Assembly (NCBI GenBank): GCA_963790545.1
Contig: CAWBPA010000025.1
Coordinates: forward strand, 124,001-188,000
Direction of reading: 5' to 3'
DNA length: 64,000 nt
Source: DATBJG01 sp963790545
GTDB lineage: Bacteria > Acidobacteriota > Vicinamibacteria > Vicinamibacterales > JAMQPK01
A program made the translations under genes and the position numbers. The notes below the pieces were generated by a model. It did no database searches, had not been told where the DNA came from, and was given only the letters and a program-made list of their open reading frames with translations. Below are positions 26,234 to 34,626 of the stretch, piece by piece; position 1 is the stretch's first letter; each line of letters begins with the position of its first letter.

Positions 26234-27472
26234 TCAGTTGACCGTCCACAGCGCGAGCGTCGAGACGTCCTTCACGAAAATCCGATCGCCCGAGATGGTT
26301 GGCTGCGCCCAGGTCGCGCTTTCGGCAACCGTATAACGCTTCACCGGCTCGATTCCCGTGCGGCTGCCCTTTGCCACGACGAGCTCCCCGTCTTCGTTCA
26401 ACAGAAAAAGCAGATTACCTGCCTTGACGATCGCCGTGTTTTCAGCTTCTCGTCCCTCCCCGAGCCATAGAGCCTTGCCGCTCTTCGCATCCAGCGCGAA
26501 GTACTGCCCCCTGTTTCGGACCGACAGCCCGTACAACGTGTCACCAATGAGTACGCCGTTGCTCAGTGCCATGGAGACGTCGCGACTCTCCCAGACGTTC
26601 TCAGTCGACCACTGATTGTTCTTCCTCAGCACCCTGAACGCTTCGATGCCCTTCTCCTGTTCGGATACGATGACGATGTCGCCGTACAGAATCGGTGTGA
26701 TGGAATTGGCAGTGAACTTGGATACGTAAGGGCGTTTCCATAGAAGCTCGCCGGTGGCTGGCGACAGGCCGACCACGTTCTCTTGCGTCACCGACACGAT
26801 CTGGCGGGTGCCCGCCAGATCGACAATGATCGGCGACGCATAGGCCGGGCCATCGCCGGTCCAGCTCCATTTGACGTCGCCGGTGTTCGCGTCGAACGCC
26901 GTGAGTGCGCCCTGGCCATGCCCCCCGACGTGCACAATCACAAGCCCTCGCTCTGCGATTGGTGACATCGCGGTCCCGTACATGGGATCCACCGCTGGCG
27001 CCGGTTTCTGCCACAGCAGCTTCCCGCTGACAGCGTCGAAGGCTGACACGATGCCGCTGATCCCCAGCGTATAGAGTTTGCCATTGAGAAACAGAGGGGT
27101 GGATTTCGGGCCCTGACCGTGGTTTTTGGTGGCGGGGTTCATTTTGTACGGCGCGGCATAGTTGGTTTGCCAGATCACTTTTCCCGTCGCGGAGTCGAGC
27201 GCCAACATGACTTCATTCGCGCCCTGACGTGTGTGCGTGTAGACCCTGTTACCGACGACAATAGGGGTTGCGTATCCTTCGCCAACTTCGATCTTCCACT
27301 TCATGGTCAGCTTGTCCGGCCACGTCTTTGGCTCGGCGAACGATGCGGCCGAGCCGTCACGGTTCGGCCCGCGCCATTGCGTGTAGTCAAGCGACGGACC
27401 CTGGCCGCTTGTGAGAGTGGCGAAGCTGCTCAAGAGGAATGTCGTCATCCACATCGTGCGCGTAGCTGTCAT
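26234..27472 (-). CDS. PQQ-binding-like beta-propeller protein
   Basis: About 412 residues from an ATG at 27472, with a signal peptide (TMWMTTFLLSSFATLTSGQ); a further-upstream frame to 27514 is possible. The sequence opens with YTQWRGPNRDGSA, the classic 'WRGP.RDG' entry of secreted PQQ-like propellers. Blades then repeat: LALDSATGKVIWQTNY, FDAVSGKLLWQKPAP, FDANTGDVKWSWTGDGP, LSPATGELLWKRPY and LDAKSGKALWLGEG. No heme motif and no catalytic Asp pair can be assigned, so it may be a structural or binding propeller. It is divergent from the PVA-dehydrogenase-like gene at 27568. Confidence 0.9.
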   Translation of the reverse strand: MTATRTMWMTTFLLSSFATLTSGQGPSLDYTQWRGPNRDGSAASFAEPKTWPDKLTMKWKIEVGEGYATPIVVGNRVYTHTRQGANEVMLALDSATGKVIWQTNYAAPYKMNPATKNHGQGPKSTPLFLNGKLYTLGISGIVSAFDAVSGKLLWQKPAPAVDPMYGTAMSPIAERGLVIVHVGGHGQGALTAFDANTGDVKWSWTGDGPAYASPIIVDLAGTRQIVSVTQENVVGLSPATGELLWKRPYVSKFTANSITPILYGDIVIVSEQEKGIEAFRVLRKNNQWSTENVWESRDVSMALSNGVLIGDTLYGLSVRNRGQYFALDAKSGKALWLGEGREAENTAIVKAGNLLFLLNEDGELVVAKGSRTGIEPVKRYTVAESATWAQPTISGDRIFVKDVSTLALWTVN

Positions 27473-27567
27473 TCGGTGCCTCCAGAAACGTCCTGATCCG
27501 ATCGAAGCGCTCATTATAGTGCGGGTATAATCAGTCGGACCTTAGCGCCCTCCCGACAGGACCAACC

Positions 27568-29410
27568 ATGAGATGTGTGATTCGTACGATCGGAATGATC
27601 TTTTGGACTGCCTGCGCAGTCGGCATGACGAGTGCGACTGCCCTTGCACAAGCGCCGGTCGGCGAGGTGGCATTCAAGCGCGACTGTGCACAGTGTCACG
27701 TCAGCCCGGCTGCCGATTTGCGCGCTCCCAATCTGGACGCGCTTCGCAAACTCACACCCGAAGCCATCAACAACGCGTTGACGATCGGTACGATGCGACT
27801 GCAGGGGGCTGTCCTCACCGACCCCGAACGGCGTGCGATCGTGCAGTATCTGGCGGGTCGTCCACTGGACGAATCGTCGACGGTTCCAACCGCAGGCCGC
27901 TGTACCACCTCGACGCCCATGTCCGACCCTGGTTCGGGTGCGCACTGGAACGGCTGGGGTGCGGGCGTCACGAACTCTCGTTTCCAGCCTCGCGAACGTG
28001 GTGGACTGACGGCGGCGCAAGTGCCGAGTCTCAAGCTCAAGTGGGCGTTCGGCTTCCCGGGGGTCACCTCAGCACGTTCTCAACCGGCGGTGGCTGGTGG
28101 TCGGCTGTTCGTGGGGAGCGACAGCGGCGTGGTGTACGGACTCGACGCCAAGACTGGCTGCATCCACTGGACCTTTCGCGCGGAGGCCGGCATACGCAGC
28201 GCGCTCGTGGTGGGGCCACGCGGTGGGCCCGGAGCAAAAGGTTACGCCGTGTACTTCGCAGATGGGATCGCGAACGCTTATGCGGTCGATGCGTCGAGCG
28301 GCAAGCAATTGTGGATCAGAAAGCTGGACGACCATCGCCTGGCCCGGGTGACCGGCTCGCCGACACTGCATGAGGGCCGCTTGTATGTCCCCACGTCGGG
28401 CCTCGGCGAAGAAGGGCAGGGTGGACGACCTCAGTACGAATGCTGCACGTTCCGCGGGAGCGTGTCGGCCCTCGACGTCAGCCACAGGCGCGCTTGTCTG
28501 GAAGTCGTACATGATCACTGACGAACCGAAACCGCGCAGCAAGAACAAGGAGGGCGTGCAAACGTGGGGGCCGTCCGGGGCCGGAATCTGGGCAGCGCCG
28601 ACCATCGATGCCAAACGGAATGCAATTTACGTCAGCACCGGCAACGGCTACTCTGGCCCGCCTCAACCTACGACCGATGCGGTCATCGCGCTCGATCTCC
28701 AGACCGGTAAAATCAAATGGGTCAACCAAACCACACCCAATGATGTCTGGACGCTCGGGTGTCAGGCCGAGAATCCGAACAATCCAAACTGTCCGGAGAA
28801 GCTTGGGCCCGACCTCGATTTTTCCGCTTCACCCATTTTGACAACGACCCCCAATGGCCGGGATCTGATCGTCATCCCCCAGAAGTCCGGTCTCGCCTTC
28901 GCGCTCGATCCCGACAAGCAAGGTGCGATCGTGTGGCAATACCGCGCTGGCCAGGGAAGTGGTCTTGGTGGCGTGTGGGGAGCTGCGGTTGACGATCGGC
29001 GCGCCTACGTCTCGGTCGCCGACATGTTGACGAAGGCGCCTGGAGGCATGCACGCCGTGAACCTCGAAACAGGGGAACGCATTTGGTATATGCCGCCGGC
29101 TCCGCGGCTCTGTGGCACGGCTCCTGGTTGTACTGCCGGGCAGGGCGCGGCGGTCACCGCAATTCCCGGAATCGTTTTTTCCGGCTCCATGGACGGCGGC
29201 CTTCGCGCGTACGCGGCTGAAAGTGGAACGGTCGTCTGGGAGTTCGACACGAACCGTGAATTTCAAACCGTGGATGGCGTCAAGGCGAACGGTGGAGCGA
29301 TGGACGGTCCCGGCTCGGTTGTTGCTGGCGGAATGCTGTACTTGAACTCCGGAAATGCTGGAATCATCGGACGCCCCGGCAACGTGCTGCTCGCGTTCGG
29401 TGTCGACTAG
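27568..29410 (+). CDS. PQQ-propeller c-type cytochrome (polyvinyl-alcohol-dehydrogenase-like), one frameshift
   Basis: A signal peptide (MIFWTACAVGMTSATALAQ) leads into a cytochrome c domain with CAQCH (AFKRDCAQCHVSPAADLRAPN) and an M-containing distal segment (IGTMRLQGAVLTDPERRAIVQYLAG). A propeller follows: HWNGWGAGVTNSRFQPRERGGL, LDAKTGCIHWTFRAEAGIRSALVV, VDASSGKQLWIRKLDDH and QYECCTFRGSVSALD, then, after a frame change near 28480, ATGALVWKSYMI, GAGIWAAPTIDAKRNAIYVSTGNGYSGP, LQTGKIKWVNQTTPNDVW and LGGVWGAAVDDRRAYVSVAD to FGVD. About 613 residues. The adjacent Cys pair is the disulfide seen in quinoprotein dehydrogenases. Periplasmic oxidation of an alcohol is likely; substrate unproven. 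Confidence 0.85.
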
Positions 29411-29421
29411 CGGAAAGTGCA

Positions 29422-30436
29422 ATGACAGGGGGCCAAGCCACGCACGTGGGGATAATGGCGGTCGTGGCAGCAATGTCCGCCCAACAGCCCCTCATCATCG
29501 GGCATCGAGGTGCCAGCGGCCACCGACCCGAACATACGCTCGAGAGCTACCGGCTGGCGGCGCAGATGGGCGCCGACTATGTCGAACCCGATCTGGTCAT
29601 CACCAGGGACGGCGTGCTCATCGCTCGCCACGAAAACGAAATTGGTGCGACCACGGACGTGGCGGTGAAGTTTCCGGATCGCAAGCGCACGAAACGTGTC
29701 GATGGGGTAGAAGTCACCGGCTGGTTTGCGGAAGACTTTACACTGGCCGAGATTCGAACGCTTCGCGCCCGCGAGCGCCTCGACTCTCGGTCCCGTGCGT
29801 TCGATGGCCAGTACTGCAGTTCCAACGTTCGACGAGGTCGTCGCGCTTGCCAAGCAGCTCGAACGCGAGCTCGGGCGGCCCATCGGCGTGTACCCAGAAA
29901 CCAAGCATCCATCGTACTTTCGCAGCATCGGTCTTCCCCTCGAACAGCCACTCCTCAGTACCCTCAGGCGGCACGGGTGGTTCGATCGCGGCGCGCCGGT
30001 GTTCGTTCAGTCCTTCGAGATGGACAACCTCCGTGAGCTTCGAACCAAGACCAAGCTTCACCTGGTCCAGCTCCTTGACGAGCGCGGAGGGCCGTGGGAC
30101 CGGCGCCACTCCAAGACCTTTCGCACGTATGCGGAACTTGCGACGGATGCTGGGCTTCGCGAGATTGCGAAGTACGCGGATGGCATTGGCGCCAATCGTC
30201 GTCTGATTGTGCCGTCCGCGGCAGACGGGACGCTGCTCCCGCACACCGATCTGGTGACCCGCGCCCATCGGGTCGGGCTCGTCGTCCATGTGTGGACGCT
30301 ACGCAGCGATTCCCCGTTTCTCTCCCCCTCCTACGGCGGGCGCCCCGAAATCGAGCACCGACAGTTCCGGGATCTTGGCGTGGACGGCATCTTTACCGAT
30401 TTCCCGGACGCCGCGGTGAACGCCCTCGGGCATTAA
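29422..30436 (+). CDS. Glycerophosphodiester phosphodiesterase, one frameshift
   Basis: The first frame from 29422 reads PLIIGHRGASGHRPEHTLESYRLAAQMGADYVEPDLVITRDGVLIARHENEI, giving the GDPD catalytic HRG, E.D metal ligands and the second His. A frame change near 29815 is needed to join VPTFDEVVALAKQLERELGRPIGVYPETKHPSYF, VFVQSFEMDNLREL and HTDLVTRAHRVGLVVHVWTLRSD, ending GVDGIFTDFPDAAVNALGH. About 338 residues, the size of periplasmic GlpQ. The product hydrolyses glycerophosphodiesters to glycerol-3-phosphate and an alcohol. The start is 11 bases after the previous gene, suggesting an operon. Confidence 0.87.
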
Positions 30437-30530
30437 TGGATCGCGCATGGGGCCCCACCCCCATGCGCTTGAAGACCGACGCCTCGCGGCGTAGCACGCT
30501 CGGCATCGGGTGTCGCAGAAAATTCGGTAC

Positions 30531-30558
30531 GTAGCGCAGGCCTTTAGGCCTGCCTAGG
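30531..30558. repeat. GTAGCGC-type dispersed hairpin repeat
   Basis: GTAGC, then stem GCAGGCCTT / AGGCCTGC, then CTAGG. A near-identical copy in the opposite orientation lies at 33386-33410, flanking the amidohydrolase-aldolase pair. Confidence 0.7.
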
Positions 30559-30648
30559 CCGACCTTGACGCGACCACCCAACCTGACCATCATGGTCCCG
30601 CCTTCTTTGGCGAACGCGATCCCATCTTCAGGCATAGGAGGTCGATTC

Positions 30649-32328
30649 ATGGCCCGGCTCGTGAGGCTTCGCAAGCATCTCGCCTTTCTGGTTCTCACGG
30701 CAGTCCTGAGCGGAGTGGCCATGTCGGGCCAGGCGCCGCCCACACCCTCGGCGACTGATCCATGTGTCGGTGCCCGCGATCTCAGGTTGACGAATGGCCG
30801 CTTTGTCACGATGGATCGGCGGAACTCCATCGTTTCGGAAGTGACGATTCAGGATGGTCGGTTTGTTTCTGTTGGTGGAGGAGGGAACCGGCGGCTCAGT
30901 CCCTGCACCCGTGACATCAATCTGCGTGGACGCACTGTCGTTCCGGGGTTGATCGACAACCACAACCACATTGTCTTGCTGGGTATTCGGCCCGGATATC
31001 ACACTCCGCTCGAGAGCGCCGGATCGATTGCCGACATCCAGGCAGTCGTCAGAGCACGCGCGAAAAGTGTGCCCGCAGGGGGATTCATCACGTCAATGGG
31101 CGGGTGGAATCCGGCTCAGTTCGCTGAGAAGCGCCTTCCCACGCTGGCCGAGCTCGACCAGGCGGCGCCGGATCATCCCGTTCTGTTGTACCAGTCATTC
31201 ACCGGTCCATCATCGACTAACACCCGGGGACGGGCGTTCTTCACAGGAAAGGGGATTGCGGTCAGCGAGACGGGTGCCATTGAAGCGAATGCCCCTTCAC
31301 TGGCGGCGTTGAATGCACTGCGTGCCGTTCAGACGTTCGAAGACAAGAAGCGGGGCACGCTGGATGCGATGGCCTATTCCGCGCGTGTCGGCATCACGAC
31401 GAATGCGGACATGGGGGCCTTCAACCTGCCCGGAACACCGGACCTCCAAGGCTCGTTCGAGGCCGACACGCTGGCCAGTGCGAATCAGTTCCGCATGTAC
31501 GATGCCTTCCTTGCGCTCCACAAAGAGCGCAAGATGACCACGAGGCTGCGTATCTACTTCCTGACCATGGACGCGCGGCCCGAGACGCCGGTGCTGGCCG
31601 AACGTCTGCGCAACAGCTTCAACGGGTTCGGCGATGACATGTTGAAGGTTTCGGGCATTGGTGAATTTGCCACCAGCTGGCCGCTCTTCGGTCAGAAACC
31701 TCCCACCAACTATGTGGCCGCGTTGGAACTCATTGCGAAGCAGGGCTGGGCTTTCCAGCAGCACAGCCTGTCTGTCGCGGAGAACGAGCTGACCGCCAGC
31801 GCGTTCGAGACGGTCAACAAGACCACGGCGATTGCCGACCTGCGATGGTCCATCGCGCACGTGGGGACCATCGATCAGCCCATGGTGAATCGCTTCAAGG
31901 CCATAGGGGCCGGAATTGCTGTCCATCCCTTTCAGTACCTGGCCGCCGGCCGTGGCGGCCCACCGTTGCGCATGATCGTGGACAGCGGGGTTCGTGTCGG
32001 AGCGGGCTCGGACTCGGCGCAGATTTCAACGCTGAACCCATGGAACATCATCTATTACATGGTGACCGGAAAAGGTTCGAACGGTACGCTCATCAATGAC
32101 GGACAACAGCTCACGCGCATGGAGGCGGTCCGGCTCTACACGGTGGACAACGGGTGGTTCCTGAAGGAAGAGGATCAGCTGGGTTCGATCGAGCCGGGCA
32201 AGCTGGCCGATCTGGTCGTGTTGAGCGAGGATTACTTCGATTCGGCGAAAGTGCCCGACGAGGCGATCAGGCGCCTGCGGTCGGTCTTGACCGTCGTCGA
32301 CGGTCGGGTCGTCCATAACGAAATGTGA
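30649..32328 (+). CDS. Secreted amidohydrolase (YtcJ-like)
   Basis: 559 residues; the ATG at 30649 has AGGAGGT seven bases upstream, which excludes the longer frame from 30565. A signal peptide (RKHLAFLVLTAVLSGVAMSGQ) precedes the metal-dependent hydrolase fold: LRLTNGRFVTMDRRNSIVSEVTIQDGRFVSVG, VVPGLIDNHNHIVLLG (HxH metal ligands), GGFITSMGGWNPAQFAEKRLPTLAELDQAAPDHPVLLYQSF, GWAFQQHSLSVAE, IAHVGTIDQPMVNRFKAIGAGIAVHPFQYL and GAGSDSAQISTLNPW. SIEPGKLADLVVLSEDYF closes the barrel and beta-sandwich. Likely a periplasmic N-substituted amide hydrolase; substrate unknown. Confidence 0.9.
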   Translation: MARLVRLRKHLAFLVLTAVLSGVAMSGQAPPTPSATDPCVGARDLRLTNGRFVTMDRRNSIVSEVTIQDGRFVSVGGGGNRRLSPCTRDINLRGRTVVPGLIDNHNHIVLLGIRPGYHTPLESAGSIADIQAVVRARAKSVPAGGFITSMGGWNPAQFAEKRLPTLAELDQAAPDHPVLLYQSFTGPSSTNTRGRAFFTGKGIAVSETGAIEANAPSLAALNALRAVQTFEDKKRGTLDAMAYSARVGITTNADMGAFNLPGTPDLQGSFEADTLASANQFRMYDAFLALHKERKMTTRLRIYFLTMDARPETPVLAERLRNSFNGFGDDMLKVSGIGEFATSWPLFGQKPPTNYVAALELIAKQGWAFQQHSLSVAENELTASAFETVNKTTAIADLRWSIAHVGTIDQPMVNRFKAIGAGIAVHPFQYLAAGRGGPPLRMIVDSGVRVGAGSDSAQISTLNPWNIIYYMVTGKGSNGTLINDGQQLTRMEAVRLYTVDNGWFLKEEDQLGSIEPGKLADLVVLSEDYFDSAKVPDEAIRRLRSVLTVVDGRVVHNEM

Positions 32329-32337
32329 GAGGCTTGA

Positions 32338-32404
32338 ACGCTGAGGACGCTAAGGTCGCTGAGGATCCTCAGCGTGCCTCAGCGGCCCCTGCGAACTCTG
32401 CGTT
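32338..32404. repeat. AACGCTGAGG-type palindromic repeat (short form)
   Basis: 9-10-nt words (ACGCTGAGG, ACGCTAAGG, TCGCTGAGG) are followed by complementary words (CCTCAGCG twice, CTCTGCG), between two convergent genes. Longer versions of the same element lie at 44384-44481 (reverse orientation) and 63507-63603. Confidence 0.7.
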
Positions 32405-32432
32405 GGGCTCGAGACCGAGTCTGAAGCACGTT

Positions 32433-33371
32433 CTACCAGGGCATTTGCCGCTTCGTGAACTTTCTTCCGGCTTCGTATCCGCCGGTGCAAATCATCACCC
32501 CTTCCTTGATCATGTCAACGACGTCGCGATCGTTGCAGGAGTTGAGGAAAAAGATCTTCGAGTCCCTGGTTGCCTGAAATACACGCGCGCGGGCCTGAAG
32601 CATGACCGGTGGGAATTGGCCGCCGCCGGGTCCCTGAGGTGGTCCCACCAGCCAGAATCCCATGTCTCCCGGACCCCATTCGGCGAATGCGATGCCAGGC
32701 ACTTTGGTGGTTTTTTCTGCGTTCGTGAGGGCGTAGCTGTCTTCGATCTTGACGCCCAGGAGGATCTCGCCGCCCTTGTTGAGCGGCCACGGGTCCGCTT
32801 TTGCCAGGTATTCGTTCCCGGTGATACCCCAGATTCGGGCCGCGAAGCTCTGACTGCCACTGCCGCGAAATCCCTGCCCGAGCCCTTCGACTTTTTCCGC
32901 GAACGGATATCGGCTGGCTTCGACCATCACGCGCGCCGCTTCGGGTGCACGCGCATGACACAAGAGAATGCCGTGAACCCCTGCGGCCAGCACCTGCTGC
33001 ACGACCCAGGAGTTGGCTCGCATGCTGGCCTCGTCCAAACCCAACACGGGCAGCGTGACAATGACGGCAGGCGTACGATGCCCTGATTTGGTCGGACCAC
33101 CGTCGACCAGACCCCGCATGAACTCACGCAGCGCGTTCATGTCGAAGGCGCCGTGCTCCATTTCGTAGTTGATGTAGTCGGACTGCGTCTGTGCGAGCTT
33201 CTTGCCCTCCTCATAGCCGCCGCTCCCGTTGGCGTAGTACACGGGCTGACCCTGTTCGAGCAGCTCGATCGCCTTGTTGATACGAGCAGGCTTTGGGGAT
33301 CCGGTCGCCTGCGCCGCGACGGGACTTGCGGCAACGATGAGCGCGAACAGGAGCAAGAGTGGGAGCTTCAT
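32433..33371 (-). CDS. Exported HpcH/HpaI-family aldolase-like protein
   Basis: 312 residues from the ATG at 33371 with a clear signal peptide (LPLLLLFALIVAASPVAAQ). The barrel reads INKAIELLEQGQPVYYANGSGGYEEG, YINYEMEHGAFDMNALREFMRGL, TPAVIVTLPVLGLDEASMRANSWVVQQVLAAGVHGILLCHARAPEAARVMVEASRYP, EILLGVKIEDSYALTNAE and VPGIAFAEWGPGDMGFWL. The Glu/Asp in VKIED and GPGD are the metal positions of class II 2-keto-3-deoxy sugar acid aldolases. The usual family is cytoplasmic, so an exported version is notable. A GTAGCGC-type hairpin follows at 33386. Confidence 0.85.
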   Translation of the reverse strand: MKLPLLLLFALIVAASPVAAQATGSPKPARINKAIELLEQGQPVYYANGSGGYEEGKKLAQTQSDYINYEMEHGAFDMNALREFMRGLVDGGPTKSGHRTPAVIVTLPVLGLDEASMRANSWVVQQVLAAGVHGILLCHARAPEAARVMVEASRYPFAEKVEGLGQGFRGSGSQSFAARIWGITGNEYLAKADPWPLNKGGEILLGVKIEDSYALTNAEKTTKVPGIAFAEWGPGDMGFWLVGPPQGPGGGQFPPVMLQARARVFQATRDSKIFFLNSCNDRDVVDMIKEGVMICTGGYEAGRKFTKRQMPW

Positions 33372-33385
33372 CAGAGACTCCTTTA

Positions 33386-33410
33386 GGCAGGCCTAGAGGC
33401 CTGCGCTACG
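33386..33410. repeat. GTAGCGC-type dispersed hairpin repeat (reverse orientation)
   Basis: GGCAGGCCT / AGGCCTGC stem followed by GCTAC, directly upstream of the aldolase start on the minus strand and overlapping its probable 5' untranslated region. Confidence 0.65.
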
Positions 33411-33438
33411 ACGTGTCGGTGGCAATGCGCAGCGCACC

Positions 33439-34425
33439 CTATCGATTCAAGGCCGCCATGGCGGGAGCCGGGTACCGCGTGCCCACCGCGACATCTCTGG
33501 GCGCCGCCGCATCCAGAGCGGACAGATCGTCCGAGGTCAGTCGAATCGCGGCGCTTGCGATGTTTTCTTCCAGTCGCGTGCGATGCTTGGAACCGGGAAT
33601 GGGAATGACATCCGATCCCTGCGCCAGCACCCACGCGAGGGCCAACTGAGCGGGCGAATACCCTCTGGCAGCCGCCAGCGCCCGGACGCGCGCGACCAGT
33701 TCGAGGTTTTTCGTGAAGTTCTCACCTTGAAAGCGCGGATGGTTGCGTCGGCTGTCGTCGGCTGGGAGATCCTCGGGCGATGTGAACCGGCCCGTCAGGA
33801 AGCCGCGACCGAGCGGGCTGTAGGCGACGAACGCAATCCCGAGGGAGCGGCATGTGGCGAGAACTTCGTCCTCCGGATCGCGCGTCCAGAGCGAATACTC
33901 CGTTTGCAGCGCCGCGATCGGGTGCACGGCGTGCGCACGACGGATCGTCGCGGGGCCCGCCTCCGACAATCCCAGATACCGCACTTTGCCCGCTCGCACG
34001 AGCTCCGCCATTGCGCCAATCGTCTCTTCAATCGGTACGCGTGTATCCACGCGGTGCTGGTAGTAGAGATCGATCGTATCGATCCCCAGTCGTTCGAGCG
34101 AGCGGTCACAGGATCGTCTCACGTACTCGGGCGATCCATCGATGCCGACAATGCTTCCGTCCGATGCCCGAACGATGCCGAATTTGGTCGCCAGCACGAC
34201 TGTGTCCCGCCGGTCCCGGATGGCCCCGCCGACGAGTTGTTCGTTGCGGCCCATTCCGTAGACATCCGCCGTGTCCAGAAAATTGACGCCCAACGCGATG
34301 GCGCGATGGAGTGTCGCGACCGACTCTTCGTCGTCTCGGCCCGCGTAGAATTCGGACATGCCCATGCAGCCGAGGCCAAGAGCCGAGACGGTCGTTCCAG
34401 TTGAACCCAGCCGCCGTTGTTGCAT
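33439..34425 (-). CDS. Aldo/keto reductase
   Basis: 328 residues, intact. It starts MQQRRLGSTGTTVSALGLGCMGMSEFYAGRDDEE, typical of the AKR13-like group. Catalytic residues are visible: Asp and Tyr in NFLDTADVYGMGRNE, Lys in VVLATKFGIV and His in DLYYQHRVD. The NADPH-binding end is IPIPGSKHRTRLEENI. It reduces aldehydes or ketones in the cytoplasm; the substrate cannot be inferred. It is on the same strand as the aldolase 67 bases downstream and may share a transcript. Confidence 0.93.
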   Translation of the reverse strand: MQQRRLGSTGTTVSALGLGCMGMSEFYAGRDDEESVATLHRAIALGVNFLDTADVYGMGRNEQLVGGAIRDRRDTVVLATKFGIVRASDGSIVGIDGSPEYVRRSCDRSLERLGIDTIDLYYQHRVDTRVPIEETIGAMAELVRAGKVRYLGLSEAGPATIRRAHAVHPIAALQTEYSLWTRDPEDEVLATCRSLGIAFVAYSPLGRGFLTGRFTSPEDLPADDSRRNHPRFQGENFTKNLELVARVRALAAARGYSPAQLALAWVLAQGSDVIPIPGSKHRTRLEENIASAAIRLTSDDLSALDAAAPRDVAVGTRYPAPAMAALNR

Positions 34426-34451
34426 GTGTGTGCTCCGCGACTCGACAGCCT

Positions 34452-34543
34452 GCCGGACCTCGAAGGTCCGGCCTACGTACTGTCTACCGATTGCCTGGAG
34501 CCGATAGACGTAACAGTACGTAGGGCAGACCTTTAGGTCCGCC
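34452..34543. repeat. Two GTAGCGC-type hairpin repeats side by side
   Basis: 34452-34476 has GCCGGACCT / AGGTCCGGC then CTAC. 34520-34543 has GTAGGGC, then AGACCTTTAGGTCCGCC. They lie in opposite orientations in the 200-base divergent gap before the DUF2339 gene; both could influence the two flanking promoters. Confidence 0.65.
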
Positions 34544-34626
34544 GAACCGCCGTATCACCATATCATCTTCATGGGAACAGCCGGCGGCCGGGTTCGCGGG
34601 AACCTACCTCGGGAGAAAGAAACGGA

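Noticed and set aside
27525..27530. Promoter TATAAT upstream of the PQQ cytochrome gene
   Set aside because: No -35 box at suitable spacing was found, so it is not listed as a feature.
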